Of a DNA stretch of 64,000 bases, positions 20,821-32,369 are shown piece after piece. A program made the position numbers and the translations under genes. The notes under the pieces were generated by a model. The model ran no database searches. It was not told where the DNA came from and was given only the letters and a program-made list of their open reading frames with translations. This DNA comes from Nitrosococcus halophilus Nc 4 (GTDB lineage Bacteria; Pseudomonadota; Gammaproteobacteria; Nitrosococcales; Nitrosococcaceae): positions 3,520,001 through 3,584,000 of the forward strand of contig NC_013960.1 of assembly GCF_000024725.1 (NCBI RefSeq), given 5' to 3'. The first letter of the stretch is position 1; each line of letters starts with the position of its first letter.

Positions 20821-21722
20821 TAGGCGTTGCGCACCAACCCCTGGGCCTCTTCAGTGACCAAATCCTTGAAGGCCTGGTGCAGGGCGGTGAAGCGCTTGCT
20901 TTTTCGGTGCATAATGTACCAATGGCGCATAATAGGGAAGGAATCAACGTCTAGGATTACCAACCGCTGTAAAGCAATCTCCTTCTCCAACGTATGTTGA
21001 GAGACGATCCCCAGACCAAGCCCGGCCTGTACTGCCTGTTTGATGGCCTCGTTACTGCTAATTTCCATGCTAGAAGTAATCGTGGCTCCCAGATGGGCAA
21101 AGAAACGTTCCATCGCGATCCGGGTACCCGAGCCACGCTCACGCAGGATAAAAGTCTCTTGCTGCAATACGGTTAAGGGTACCCGCTGCCCTACCAGTGG
21201 ATGTGCCGGCGGGGCAATAACAACCAGTGGATTATCCATGAAGGGCTCCGCTACCACCTCCAAACTCTCTGGAGGTTTTCCCATGATCACCATATCAACT
21301 GTATTTTCTTCCAAATGCCTCAACAAAGCTTCGCGGTTAGTCACATCGAGGCTAATATTGGCCCCAGGAAAACGCTGATGAAACCGACCCAGCAAATGGA
21401 GAGCAAAATAAGTGGCGGTAGTGGCTACAGCAATCGTAAGGGTACCCCGCCGACTTCCCTTTAGCTCCTCCAGAACATCCTCAACCTCACTTAGCTGCCG
21501 GGAAATCTGCTGGCTGTAATGGTAAAGCTCCTGACCTGCCTCGGTAAGGAAAATTTTTTTTCCCAGTTGCTCAAATAGCGCCAAACCCACGTTATCTTCC
21601 AATTGTTTGATCTGCATGGACACCGCCGGCTGACTCAGATGGAGTTCTTCTGCCGCCCGGGTATAGCTAAGGTGACGGGTCACTGCTTCAAACACATAAA
21701 GTTGACGAAGAGTTACATGCAT
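20820..21722 (-). CDS. cbbR: LysR-type regulator CbbR
   Basis: Transcription regulator of Calvin-cycle genes, 300 residues. The N-terminal winged helix-turn-helix reads TLRQLYVFEAVTRHLSYTRAAEELHLSQPAVSMQIKQLE in outline. The C-terminal half is a LysR substrate-binding domain (FMDNPLVVIAPPAHPL, FILRERGSGTR). It is divergent from the form IA RuBisCO operon, the standard cbbR position. The ATG at 21722 is better placed after GAGAG than the one at 21728. Identification as CbbR rests on family features plus position. It is the only such regulator in the window, so it may serve both RuBisCO operons (inference). Confidence 0.9.
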   Translation of the reverse strand: MHVTLRQLYVFEAVTRHLSYTRAAEELHLSQPAVSMQIKQLEDNVGLALFEQLGKKIFLTEAGQELYHYSQQISRQLSEVEDVLEELKGSRRGTLTIAVATTATYFALHLLGRFHQRFPGANISLDVTNREALLRHLEENTVDMVIMGKPPESLEVVAEPFMDNPLVVIAPPAHPLVGQRVPLTVLQQETFILRERGSGTRIAMERFFAHLGATITSSMEISSNEAIKQAVQAGLGLGIVSQHTLEKEIALQRLVILDVDSFPIMRHWYIMHRKSKRFTALHQAFKDLVTEEAQGLVRNA

Positions 21723-21754
21723 GTTCATGCTCTCGAGAAATATTGATAAGCATT

Positions 21755-21826
21755 TTATTATGAGAATAATAAAAATTATTGAATATTAATTATATCGAAA
21801 GCTTACTATAATTATCGGGATTGTAA
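21755..21826. promoter_or_regulatory. candidate CbbR operators between cbbR and cbbL
   Basis: Two dyads suit a LysR protein. TTATTAT-GAGA-ATAATAA at 21755-21772 lies close to the cbbR start and is a perfect 7-bp palindrome. TTA-N9-TAA at 21812-21826 contains a T-N11-A box and sits on the cbbL side. A TATATA sequence at 21866-21871 could be part of the cbbL promoter, but I see no good -35 partner. Confidence 0.45.
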
Positions 21827-21962
21827 AATTGAAAGTCTGTTTTCGCCCATCATATTGAATTTTTGTATATAACCTGCCAGGGAACAGCACTCAACCCTGA
21901 CGGAGCCCATTAAAGTTAAGTTCTGTCCTTACTAAAAACATAGAGGAGTAAAAAAGCTAATC

Positions 21963-23384
21963 ATGGCGAAAAAAACTTATACCGCGGGCGTTAAAGAGTA
22001 CCGCGAAACTTACTGGATGCCAGAATATACCCCAGCCGATACTGACATCCTGGCCTGTTTTAAGGTGACTCCACAGCCTGGGGTACCCCGTGAAGAAGCT
22101 GCCGCAGCGGTTGCCGCAGAAAGTTCCACCGGAACATGGACCACAGTATGGACCGATCTGCTCACCGATCTCGATTACTATAAAGGACGTGCCTACGCTA
22201 TCGAGGACGTTCCCGGCGATGATGAATCCTTTTATGCCTTTATCGCCTATCCTATCGATCTGTTTGAAGAAGGTTCGGTAGTCAATGTATTTACTTCCCT
22301 GGTCGGTAATGTCTTTGGCTTTAAGGCCCTTCGCGCCCTGCGTCTGGAAGACGTCCGTTTTCCCATCGCCTATGTAAAGACCTGCGGCGGTCCACCCAAT
22401 GGTATCCAAGTCGAGCGGGACAAAATGGACAAATATGGCCGTCCCCTACTGGGTTGTACCATCAAGCCGAAGCTGGGCCTCTCCGCCAAGAACTATGGCC
22501 GTGCCGTATACGAGTGCCTGCGCGGCGGCTTGGACTTCACCAAGGACGACGAAAATGTCAACTCCCAACCCTTCATGCGCTGGCGGCAACGGTTTGAGTT
22601 TGTCATGGAGGCTATTCACAAGGCGGAGGCCGAAACCGGCGAGCGCAAAGGCCATTATTTGAACGTCACCGCACCTACCCCGGAAGAAATGTACAAGCGG
22701 GCCGAATTCGCCAAGGAATTAAAAGCCCCCATCATCATGCACGACTATATCACCGGCGGCTTCTGCGCCAACACGGGCCTGGCCAACTGGTGCCGAGATA
22801 ACGGGATGCTGCTGCACATCCACCGCGCCATGCACGCCGTACTCGATCGCCACCCCAAGCATGGCATCCACTTCCGGGTGTTGGCCAAAATTCTGCGCCT
22901 GTCCGGCGGCGACCACCTGCACTCCGGCACCGTCGTGGGCAAACTCGAAGGTGACCGGGCGGCAACCCTAGGCTGGATTGATATCATGCGGGATAAATTC
23001 ATCAAGGAAGACCGCAGCCGCGGTATCTTCTTCGACCAGGATTGGGGCTCCATGCCTGGCGTCTTCCCGGTCGCTTCCGGCGGTATCCATGTCTGGCACA
23101 TGCCCGCGTTGACCGCCATCTTCGGCGATGACTCGGTACTTCAGTTTGGTGGCGGCACTTTAGGTCACCCCTGGGGCAACGCAGCGGGTGCTGCGGCTAA
23201 CCGCGTCTCTCTGGAAGCCTGCGTCGAGGCCCGCAACCAAGGCCGCCCGATAGAGAAGGAAGGCAAGGAAATCCTAACGACAGCGGCCAAAAACAGCCCC
23301 GAGCTCAAAGTCGCCATGGAAACTTGGAAGGAAATTAAATTCGAGTTTGACACCGTTGACAAACTAGACGTGGCCCACAAATAA
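21963..23384 (+). CDS. cbbL: RuBisCO large subunit, form IA (green type)
   Basis: Fixes CO2 onto ribulose-1,5-bisphosphate; forms L8S8 with CbbS. 473 residues, the normal form IA length. The carbamylated lysine and metal ligands are in DFTKDDEN (Lys194). Loop 6 is GTVVGKLEG, and the C-terminal half has [14 protein letters not shown]. Sequence style ([20 protein letters not shown]) is form IA, distinct from the form IC enzyme at 29.4 kb. The small subunit and cbbQ/cbbO follow. No carboxysome shell gene is present, so it looks like the non-carboxysomal, CbbQO-associated subtype. A GAGG-type ribosome site precedes the ATG. Confidence 0.97.
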   Translation: MAKKTYTAGVKEYRETYWMPEYTPADTDILACFKVTPQPGVPREEAAAAVAAESSTGTWTTVWTDLLTDLDYYKGRAYAIEDVPGDDESFYAFIAYPIDLFEEGSVVNVFTSLVGNVFGFKALRALRLEDVRFPIAYVKTCGGPPNGIQVERDKMDKYGRPLLGCTIKPKLGLSAKNYGRAVYECLRGGLDFTKDDENVNSQPFMRWRQRFEFVMEAIHKAEAETGERKGHYLNVTAPTPEEMYKRAEFAKELKAPIIMHDYITGGFCANTGLANWCRDNGMLLHIHRAMHAVLDRHPKHGIHFRVLAKILRLSGGDHLHSGTVVGKLEGDRAATLGWIDIMRDKFIKEDRSRGIFFDQDWGSMPGVFPVASGGIHVWHMPALTAIFGDDSVLQFGGGTLGHPWGNAAGAAANRVSLEACVEARNQGRPIEKEGKEILTTAAKNSPELKVAMETWKEIKFEFDTVDKLDVAHK

Positions 23385-23412
23385 GCGACCCCTTCCCAGC
23401 TTTCAATCAATG

Positions 23413-23491
23413 CTCTCGGCGGTCATTGCCTCTATCTAGCGGGCCGCTGAGAGTCCAGCCCCCCTGAGGCTATCCTATTCTGGGGGGCTGG
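23413..23491 (+). promoter_or_regulatory. two hairpins between cbbL and cbbS
   Basis: First hairpin: CTCTCGGCGG (23413-23422) against CCGCTGAGAG (23444-23453), one mismatch. Second: CCAGCCCCCC (23455-23464) against GGGGGGCTGG (23482-23491), a perfect 10-bp stem followed by TATATTTTT. They may protect the cbbL 3' end or partly stop transcription and so tune L:S message levels. The effect is inferred. Confidence 0.7.
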
Positions 23492-23533
23492 TATATTTTT
23501 AGTGAAGCACTCAATATCAGAGGAAATATTTTA

Positions 23534-23893
23534 ATGAGTGAGATGCACGATTATCAGTCCAGTTTGGGCGATCCCTCGAGCCGCAGGTTTGAGACCTTCT
23601 CCTACTTGCCGGAAATGGACACGGATCAGATTCGCAAACAGGTGGAATACATTGTCAGCAAGGGTTGGAATCCGGCCATAGAGCATACTGAGCCAGAGAA
23701 TGCCTTCAGTTATTACTGGTATATGTGGAAACTGCCCATGTTCGGTGAAACGGACGTGGACACTATCTTGGCGGAAGCGGAAGCCTGCCACAAGGCCCAT
23801 CCCACGCACCATGTGCGCCTGATTGGGTATGACAACTATAAGCAGTCCCAAGGCGCAGCCATGGTGATCTTCCGGGGCCCCATGAAAAACTGA
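23534..23893 (+). CDS. cbbS: RuBisCO small subunit, form IA
   Basis: Small subunit capping the L8 core of the form IA enzyme. 119 residues with the family strings [38 protein letters not shown] and [15 protein letters not shown]. It has the normal form IA length and lacks the C-terminal extension seen in the form IC small subunit at 30.9 kb. AGAGGAAAT precedes the ATG. Two hairpins separate it from cbbL, and a terminator-like hairpin separates it from cbbQ. Confidence 0.97.
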   Translation: MSEMHDYQSSLGDPSSRRFETFSYLPEMDTDQIRKQVEYIVSKGWNPAIEHTEPENAFSYYWYMWKLPMFGETDVDTILAEAEACHKAHPTHHVRLIGYDNYKQSQGAAMVIFRGPMKN

Positions 23894-23916
23894 CTGTTCT
23901 GACCGAGCAGAAACAG

Positions 23917-23950
23917 GCCCCTGCCCGGTCTGCCGGCTAGGGGCTTTTTT
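23917..23950 (+). terminator. terminator-like hairpin between cbbS and cbbQ
   Basis: GCCCCT (23917-23922) pairs with AGGGGC (23939-23944), with an inner GCC/GGC pairing possible. It is followed directly by six T. It looks like an intrinsic terminator that could reduce transcription into cbbQO relative to cbbLS. Confidence 0.75.
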
Positions 23951-23984
23951 CTGTCCCCTATCTACCTGTCTAAGGCGAAATAAC

Positions 23985-24785
23985 ATGAGCGATCGTGAGC
24001 AATTCCTCATTTCAGAAGAACCCTATTATCGTGAAGTCCATAAGGAAATCGAACTCTATGAGGCCGCCTATGCGGTGCGGATGCCTTTAATGTTGAAAGG
24101 CCCGACCGGCTGCGGCAAAACCCGCTTCATCGAATACATGGCTTGGAAGCTCGGGCGCCCCTTAATCACTGTGGCCTGTAACGAAGACATGACCGCCTCC
24201 GACTTGATAGGCCGCTTCTTGCTTGATGCTAACGGAACCCGCTGGCAAGACGGCCCCCTGACCACCGCCGCTCGAATTGGTGCTATCTGCTACCTTGACG
24301 AAGTGGTGGAGGCACGCCAAGACACCACCGTGGTCATTCATCCCTTAACCGATCATCGACGCACCCTGCTCTTGGACAAAAAAGGGGAGCTGATCTCCGC
24401 CCACCCAGATTTCCAACTGGTGATTTCTTATAATCCCGGCTACCAGAACCTGATGAAAGACCTCAAGCAGTCTACCAAGCAGCGCTTCGGGGCCCTTGAT
24501 TTTGACTACCCGAGCGCTGACATTGAAAGCGAGATTATCGCCCATGAGACGGGGCTAGAGCAGGAGGCGGCTAGTAAGCTGGTTCAGATCGCCCACCGGG
24601 GTCGCAATCTAAAAGGCCACGGGCTGGACGAAGGGATCTCCACCCGCTTATTGGTGTATGCCGGACAGTTGGTCGCCAAAGGCATTGATCCTAAGGCAGC
24701 CTGCCAAATGACCCTGGTACGGCCCTTGACCGATGACCCTGATATGCGCGACACCTTGGACGCCGCCGTCAGCACCTTTTTTTAA
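23985..24785 (+). CDS. cbbQ: RuBisCO activase motor subunit CbbQ
   Basis: MoxR-group AAA+ ATPase that, with CbbO, removes inhibitory sugar phosphates from form IA or form II RuBisCO. 266 residues. Walker A is GPTGCGKT (residues 39-46). Walker B is ICYLDEVVEA and the sensor is VISYNPGY. A C-terminal CbbQ segment (RGRNLKGHGLDEGISTRLLVYAGQL) completes it. It lies 91 bases after cbbS beyond a terminator-like hairpin and 64 bases before cbbO. Confidence 0.95.
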   Translation: MSDREQFLISEEPYYREVHKEIELYEAAYAVRMPLMLKGPTGCGKTRFIEYMAWKLGRPLITVACNEDMTASDLIGRFLLDANGTRWQDGPLTTAARIGAICYLDEVVEARQDTTVVIHPLTDHRRTLLLDKKGELISAHPDFQLVISYNPGYQNLMKDLKQSTKQRFGALDFDYPSADIESEIIAHETGLEQEAASKLVQIAHRGRNLKGHGLDEGISTRLLVYAGQLVAKGIDPKAACQMTLVRPLTDDPDMRDTLDAAVSTFF

Positions 24786-24849
24786 CAGCTTGAACCGCTA
24801 TCTCGATCAATCTTTTGTCTCATCCGTCACTAAATAAAGCGCGACCCAC

Positions 24850-27198
24850 ATGAAGCTCTCCATAGAAGACTATCGCCAATACCTGGAGGATGCGGATCCC
24901 ACCATCCACGATACTTTTGAGGCCAGCTTTGCCGAAGCGGCCCGATTGATGTCCCCCGCTGGGCTGCATAATTACCTGGAAGGGGCTCGAGCTCTAGTGC
25001 AGTTGGGACGGAGTTCGGATCTAGTCATCACCTATCTCCAGGAGATGCCTTTAGTCGTCAAAGAGGTCGGTGAAGAGATTATTCAAGACGTGGTCACTGG
25101 CGCCATGAAACTTTCCTCCATGACCAGTGGGGAAGTCATTGGACTGCTTTTCGCCAGCCTTCCCCTGGTGAGCCGTCGCCTTGGAGATGCGGAGTTGCTG
25201 CGGGGTTACCTCAGCCTTATCCACCAACTTTCCGCCAAAGCACCTCGGGGACTACGCCCCATGCTCGCTCACCTGGACCAGCTATTTGAAAAGTTGACTT
25301 TGGGTGGACTGCGACGCTGGGCCATGTGGGGCATCCAAGCCCATGGCCAGGACTTCAAGGCCCTCGCCGATTACTTCAATCTGGCCTCGGCAGATAGCTT
25401 AGCGGTGCTAAAACGGGAGCGCCGGGGAACCCTGTTCGTCGACTCCCACCGCAAGCTTAACTTTTATTTGCGCGCTTTATGGGGGCGGGATTTCTTTCTC
25501 CGTCCCACCTCCGGGGATTTTGAAACCCGCCAAGGCATGCCCGTATATATTGAACAACGGGTGATTCACCTACCTGACGCCTATGACGACTACGCGGAAC
25601 TCCCGGGTGTTGAACTCTATCGGGCTGCCGCTGCCCATGCCGCTGCCCACTTGGTGTATATGACTCAGCCTATTTCAGCGGAGGCCCTCAGTCCAATCCA
25701 AATGTTCTTTATTGGGGTCTTTGAAGATGCCCGTATCGAACACCTGGCTATCCGCCAATTTCCCGGCCTCAAACAGCTTTGGTTGCAATTTCACCAGGCT
25801 AACCCCACAGAGGAAACCCAATCCAACGCTGATCCGGTGCTGGTGCGAGTTGAATGCCTGGCCCAAGCCCTCTTGGATGAAAACTATGAGGTCTCAGATC
25901 CCTGGGTAATGGCTGCCGCCACCGAGTTTCGGCAACGCTTTTTGGAGACCCCGGAAAACTCCCAAATCAGTTGGGATCTAGGAGTCACCTTCTATAACCG
26001 GTTAGCGGAAAATGCCGCCATTCCCAGCTTACGAGTCCTAGAGAGCCTGGATATCCCCTATCGGGATGATAACCGCTATATCTGGGCTTTTGCCGAGCAA
26101 GTTTGGCATGAAGCCGAGTATATTCCTGCCAGCCAGCGACAGGTCCGCAAGCAAGTCAATGTCATGGAAATGATCAATGAATTAGATTGCGAGCTGGCCG
26201 ATGACGACGCCCAGGAAATCTGGACCCTGGAAAGTGAATTTTTCCGGGATGGAGACCCCATCGGGGTCAGCATTAACCAACTCGAAGGGAAAGAGCCGGT
26301 CAGCGAACCTTACCACTACCCGGAGTGGGATTATCAGGTCCAACTTCATCGGCCCGACTGGGTCACGGTACTAGAACGGCGCCAATCCAAAGGAAATCCC
26401 GATATTGTAGCCAACACCCTGCTTGAATACCGCCCGGTGGCCAACCGGCTGAAGCACATTATTGATGCGCTCCAGCCCCAAGGGGTTATCCGTCAGCGGC
26501 ATCAAGAAGAAGGAGATGACATCGATATCAATGCCGCCATTCGGGCCATGGTGGATCTGCGCATGGGCATCACCCCGGATCTGCGGATCAACATCCGCTA
26601 TCTGCGCAAGACCCGGGATCTGGCAGTGCTGGTGTTGTTGGATCTTTCCGAATCCACCAATGAAATCCTGCCGGGAACGGACCGTCCAGTACGACAACTG
26701 GCCCAGGAAGCCACCAGCCTTTTAGGCTGGGCTATCGATGGTTTGGGGGATCCTTTCGCTATTCATGGCTTTGCCTCCGATGGCCGCCATGATGTCCAGT
26801 ACTACCGCTTCAAAGATTTTGATCAACCTTTCAATGATGACGCCAAAGCGCGCCTAGCGGGGATGCAAGGAGGCCTATCTACCCGGATGGGGGCCGCCCT
26901 CCGCCATGCCGGACATTACCTGCAACAGCAGCCTCAACAGAAAAAATTGCTGCTCTTGGTCTCTGACGGCGAGCCCTCCGACATCGATGTCCGAGATCCC
27001 CAATATCTACGCCAGGATACCAAGAAAGCCGTAGAAGAGCTCCACACCCACGGGGTAACGAGCTATTGCTTGACCCTTGATCCCGACGCCGATGCCTATG
27101 TCGCCCGCATTTTTGGCAACAATGGCTATACTATTATTGATCATGTGCAGCGTCTGCCGGAGAAATTACCGCTCCTATTTATGGGTTTAACCCGTTAG
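24850..27198 (+). CDS. cbbO: RuBisCO activase adaptor CbbO with VWA domain
   Basis: Partner of CbbQ that docks the activase on RuBisCO. 782 residues, the usual CbbO size. The N-terminal part is helical. The C-terminal von Willebrand factor A domain has a complete MIDAS site DLSES near residue 600 and the later segments GFASDGRHDVQYYRFKDF and LLVSDGEPSDID. The ATG (24850) follows cbbQ by 64 bases. The fragment of a TiaS-like gene begins 37 bases after the stop and may once have been part of the operon. Confidence 0.95.
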   Translation: MKLSIEDYRQYLEDADPTIHDTFEASFAEAARLMSPAGLHNYLEGARALVQLGRSSDLVITYLQEMPLVVKEVGEEIIQDVVTGAMKLSSMTSGEVIGLLFASLPLVSRRLGDAELLRGYLSLIHQLSAKAPRGLRPMLAHLDQLFEKLTLGGLRRWAMWGIQAHGQDFKALADYFNLASADSLAVLKRERRGTLFVDSHRKLNFYLRALWGRDFFLRPTSGDFETRQGMPVYIEQRVIHLPDAYDDYAELPGVELYRAAAAHAAAHLVYMTQPISAEALSPIQMFFIGVFEDARIEHLAIRQFPGLKQLWLQFHQANPTEETQSNADPVLVRVECLAQALLDENYEVSDPWVMAAATEFRQRFLETPENSQISWDLGVTFYNRLAENAAIPSLRVLESLDIPYRDDNRYIWAFAEQVWHEAEYIPASQRQVRKQVNVMEMINELDCELADDDAQEIWTLESEFFRDGDPIGVSINQLEGKEPVSEPYHYPEWDYQVQLHRPDWVTVLERRQSKGNPDIVANTLLEYRPVANRLKHIIDALQPQGVIRQRHQEEGDDIDINAAIRAMVDLRMGITPDLRINIRYLRKTRDLAVLVLLDLSESTNEILPGTDRPVRQLAQEATSLLGWAIDGLGDPFAIHGFASDGRHDVQYYRFKDFDQPFNDDAKARLAGMQGGLSTRMGAALRHAGHYLQQQPQQKKLLLLVSDGEPSDIDVRDPQYLRQDTKKAVEELHTHGVTSYCLTLDPDADAYVARIFGNNGYTIIDHVQRLPEKLPLLFMGLTR

Positions 27199-27235
27199 GG
27201 AGCAAACCCACTCACCCTGGTCTTACTTAGGACCT

Positions 27236-27447
27236 ATGCCATCCATTGAGCCTTTGTCTACCCGCTACTTCATTGGCATCGATGATACCGATAACCGGGA
27301 GAGTCGCGGCACCGGTTATCGGGCCCGAACCCTAGGGGCTCAACTCGAGGAAAAAGGCCTGGCAATCCTAGAAGGAGTCACCCGCCACCAACTGTTGGTC
27401 AGCCCCGCCATTCCCTATACTTCCCATAACAGCGCCGCCTGCTACTC
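27236..27447 (+). pseudogene. 5' fragment of a TiaS-like (IDDTD motif) gene
   Basis: The first ~70 residues read FIGIDDTDNRESRGTGYRAR and then VTRHQLLVSPAIPYTSHNSAAC. This is the N-terminal nucleotide-binding signature of the COG1571 family that includes archaeal tRNA-Ile agmatidine synthetase TiaS. At 27448 it enters a MITE-like element that supplies a stop (27505), so the rest of the gene is gone. It has its own ATG with AGGA upstream, 37 bases after cbbO. The N. europaea cbb operon is described as cbbLSQON; whether this fragment corresponds to cbbN I cannot tell. The bacterial function of the family is not established to my knowledge. Confidence 0.75.
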
Positions 27448-27539
27448 ATACCAATTTAATCAAAGAATGCAATTTATTAAGACCTCAAGTGCTTGTTTAA
27501 GCTGAATTTATACAATGCAAAATTAGATGAAATTGGTAT
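27448..27539. mobile_element. MITE-like element, 92 bp, 14-bp terminal inverted repeats
   Basis: ATACCAATTTAATC at the left end matches the reverse complement of GATGAAATTGGTAT at the right end in 13 of 14 positions. The outer TA on both sides could be the target duplication typical of IS630/Tc1-type elements. The inside is AT-rich and has no gene. It lies exactly where the TiaS-like gene breaks off. Confidence 0.7.
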
Positions 27540-27581
27540 CAAAGACTTGGTTTTTTTGGGCTCGGGTGTTGTTTCTGCGCC

Positions 27582-29148
27582 CTTTTCTTTGGGACGGCAA
27601 TAGCCACACCCCCTACCGAATTTGATGGCCAATTTGACCCGACCCTCATTCCCACAGAGCAAATCGCCGAGATTAAATTCACCACCGGCGCTAGTTCCGA
27701 ATTATACGGCGAAGGCCCCATCGGCGCCGTGATTAACATTATCACCCGCAAGGGGGTGACAGGGTTGCGGGCAGTGCTTAGTGCCGAGCGGGAGGACGGC
27801 GATCACCACCGCGTATGGGGCCGCCTCAGTGGGGCCAAACAGGATACGGACTTCTTTATTAGCGTCAGCCATCAAAACCAACAGGGATTCCCGCTTTCCG
27901 ACGACTTTGAACCCACCGCTCTTCAAGGCCAAGGACTGCGGGAAAACAGCGACCGGGAACGCGCTAATCTCTTTGCCAACCTGGGCTATCGCCCGAACCA
28001 AGACTGGCAACTGGGCCTGACCTTCAACCATACCCACGGCGAGCAGGGAGTTCCCCCTATCGTCATTGACGATAACAAAGATCCTTTCGCATCCAGACCC
28101 CGATTTGAACGGGTCGATGACTTGGAAGGCTACTCGGTTCAGCTAGCGGCCACCTTTGACCCTACGGTACCTTGGGCAGCCCGATCCTGGCTTTACTTCA
28201 ATAGCCTGGATCAAGAAGAAAATCGATACGATGATAATCAATATAATACGATTACTGACCGGAACAATTTTCACAAAGAGAATACTAACCGGGTCATGGG
28301 CTTCCATGTCCAGCCCAGTTTTGAGTTTGGTCCCGAAGGCTTATTGTCTGTTGCTTTCGATGGCCGTCGCGAAAGCTTTGATGAAACGGGATTTATCCAG
28401 ACCGCCCGTAATCGCAGCCAACCCCTTGCTCAAGATAATGAAGTCTTCGTCTATTCCGCAGCCTTGGAATACAGCTTCAAGCCCTTACCGAAGCTGGGAT
28501 TAATCTTCAGTTATGGACATCACTGGCAGGCTCGGGAACAGGGCTCCAGCGATAACAGCAACAGCTTCATTACGGGCGCCTATTATGATCTTAGCCCTCA
28601 GACTCGATTCCGGGCCTCAGTATCCCGGAAAGTGCGGGTTCCCTCCATCCGCCAACTCTATGAGAGCATTTCCGGCGATCCCAATCTAAATTTTGAAACG
28701 GCTTACCTCTATGAAATCGGCGCCCGCTACCAGTTTAATTCTGCTAACTCCGTCGATCTCGTCCTTTCCTACACCGATGTGGAAGACTTCATCGAAAAAA
28801 AACCGCTTAACGGATCGCTTCGAAAACAACCAGGAATACCGTTTCCGGGGCATTGAACTGACCGGGGAAACCCGACCTTGGGAACGCCTGCGATTACGGG
28901 TCCGCTATACCCATTTAGACAACGAGGATCGCTCTTCCGGCAGTGAAATTGATGAGCTGCAATACCGGCCAGAAAACAAAGTTTCTTTCGAGGCGTTCAC
29001 CGATTTCGGATATGGCTTCCAAGGATATTTGTCCCTCCTCCATGTGGCCGATCAATTCTTCTATTCTCGCCAGGAACCGGTTCAAAAAGCCCAATTGGAC
29101 AACTTTACTCTGCCTCTCCAAAGCCATAAAACTAGCAGAGAGTCATAG
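27582..29148 (+). pseudogene. decayed TonB-dependent outer-membrane receptor
   Basis: The sequence starts inside the plug domain (FDGQFDPTLIPTEQIAEIK, then GASSELYGEGPIGAVINI). So the signal peptide, TonB box and most of the plug are missing. The beta-barrel part continues to a run of eight A at 28795-28802, where the frame shifts. Seven A would join DFIEK to NRLTDRFENNQEYRF. The barrel resumes to about LDNFTL near 29110, then leaves the family and stops at 29148, so the last strands are missing too. Three independent lesions make function very unlikely. The exact left border is uncertain; the TonB-like reading begins around 27580-27600. Confidence 0.88.
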
Positions 29149-29197
29149 GCACATTCGCATCATTATAAGTATTAACTTATCAAAATAATCAAAAGTA

Positions 29198-30867
<1,670 letters not shown>

Positions 30868-30886
30868 GCCTAGGAGGATTTAGCTT

Positions 30887-31321
30887 ATGATGACCAATCA
30901 CGGAAACCGTATCACCCAGGGGCAGTTCTCGTTCCTGCCCGATCTGACGGACGATCAGATCCTCGCGCAGATCAAGTATGCGCTGAAAAATAACTGGGCG
31001 GTCAATGTGGAGTACACCGATGATCCCCATCCACGCAATACCTATTGGGAAATGTTTGGCATGCCCATGTTCGACCTGAAGGATCCCGCCGGGATTCTGA
31101 TGGAAGTTAACGATTGCCGTAAAACTTTCCCCAACCACTACATCCGAGTAACGGCGTTTAACAGTGACCGTGGGGTCGAATCGCCCTGCATGTCGTTTAT
31201 CGTCAATCGCCCCGAAAACGAGCCTGGCTTCGGGCTAGTGCGGCAGGAAGTGGAAGGGCGCCATATCAACTATACCGTACGCAGCTATGCGACGGATAAG
31301 CCGGAAGGCGAGCGGTATTAA
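30887..31321 (+). CDS. cbbS: RuBisCO small subunit, form IC
   Basis: Small subunit of the red-type enzyme, 144 residues. The core has [34 protein letters not shown] and [13 protein letters not shown]. The extra C-terminal segment ([21 protein letters not shown]) is the beta-hairpin extension typical of red-type small subunits, important for L8S8 assembly in that lineage. AGGAGG precedes tandem ATG codons 19 bases after cbbL. The gene ends 71 bases before the cbbX start. Confidence 0.97.
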   Translation: MMTNHGNRITQGQFSFLPDLTDDQILAQIKYALKNNWAVNVEYTDDPHPRNTYWEMFGMPMFDLKDPAGILMEVNDCRKTFPNHYIRVTAFNSDRGVESPCMSFIVNRPENEPGFGLVRQEVEGRHINYTVRSYATDKPEGERY

Positions 31322-31392
31322 TAGAGTTGCTGGTGACGGGTCCACAATGGCCCGTCACCAGCGATGATAACGCTGCAATGGGAGCGGATGTC

Positions 31393-32346
31393 ATGAATTA
31401 TTCCGAGAATACTGAGGCCAGTGAACGCTCAGCCGAACTCACGGATGAGGCGCAAGTAGATCTGGAGGCTGAATTCAAGGCTTCCAATATCCAAGAAGTG
31501 CTGGACAAACTAGACCGGGAGCTGATTGGCTTGAAACCGATTAAGACCCGTATCCGTGAAATTGCGGCACTTCTGCTGGTGGATCGATTGCGGAGGCAAT
31601 TCGAACTAACCTCCGAGACACCCACCCTACATATGAGTTTCACCGGTAATCCCGGCACCGGCAAAACCACAGTAGCATTGCGCATGGGTGAGATCTTGAA
31701 AAGGCTCGGCTATGTGCGCGAGGGCCATTTAGTCACCGTGACCCGCGACGATCTGGTCGGCCAATACATCGGCCATACAGCGCCCAAGACTAAGGAAGTC
31801 ATTAAAAAGGCCATGGGCGGCGTGCTGTTCATTGATGAGGCTTATTATCTCTATAAGCCGGAAAACGAGCGCGATTACGGCCAAGAGTCGATCGAAATTC
31901 TACTGCAAGTGATGGAAAACAACCGTGATGACCTGGTGGTGGTTTTAGCCGGCTACAAGGATAAAATGGATCGCTTTTTCCAAAGCAATCCTGGTATGCG
32001 CTCGCGCATCGCCCACCATCTTGATTTTCCCGACTATTCGCCAGAAGAACTCATGGCCATTGCCAAGCTCATGCTGGCGGACCAGAACTATCGTTTAAGC
32101 CCGGAGGGTGAAAAGGCGCTTGCCGAGTACATTCCAGTGCGCATGAAACTACCCCATTTTGCCAATGCACGCTCTATCCGCAATGCTTTGGATCGGGCAC
32201 GCTTGCGTCAGGCAAACCGGCTTTTTGCATCGCGCAGCAGTAAACTGACTAAACTCGATTTAATCACGATCGAAGCCGAGGATATCCTTGCAAGTCGCGT
32301 GTTTAAGGAAGGCAAGCTCGATACAAATAGTGTTTACGAAGCCTGA
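31393..32346 (+). CDS. cbbX: red-type RuBisCO activase CbbX
   Basis: AAA+ ATPase that reactivates form IC RuBisCO by pulling on the large-subunit C-terminus; allosterically activated by RuBP in the studied family member. 317 residues. Walker A is GNPGTGKT (residues 85-92), with Walker [14 protein letters not shown] and the family string [15 protein letters not shown]. The open frame starts at a TTG (31327). The ATG at 31393 has GGGAG at the right distance and gives the normal family length; an ATG at 31378 is the alternative. Confidence 0.95.
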   Translation: MNYSENTEASERSAELTDEAQVDLEAEFKASNIQEVLDKLDRELIGLKPIKTRIREIAALLLVDRLRRQFELTSETPTLHMSFTGNPGTGKTTVALRMGEILKRLGYVREGHLVTVTRDDLVGQYIGHTAPKTKEVIKKAMGGVLFIDEAYYLYKPENERDYGQESIEILLQVMENNRDDLVVVLAGYKDKMDRFFQSNPGMRSRIAHHLDFPDYSPEELMAIAKLMLADQNYRLSPEGEKALAEYIPVRMKLPHFANARSIRNALDRARLRQANRLFASRSSKLTKLDLITIEAEDILASRVFKEGKLDTNSVYEA

Positions 32347-32369
32347 AGACAGCATAGGTACTGAGAGCC

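Noticed and set aside
27582-29148. Functional TonB receptor expressed as two pieces
   Set aside because: Signal peptide, TonB box, most of the plug and the last barrel strands are missing, so no assembly in the outer membrane is expected even without the frameshift.
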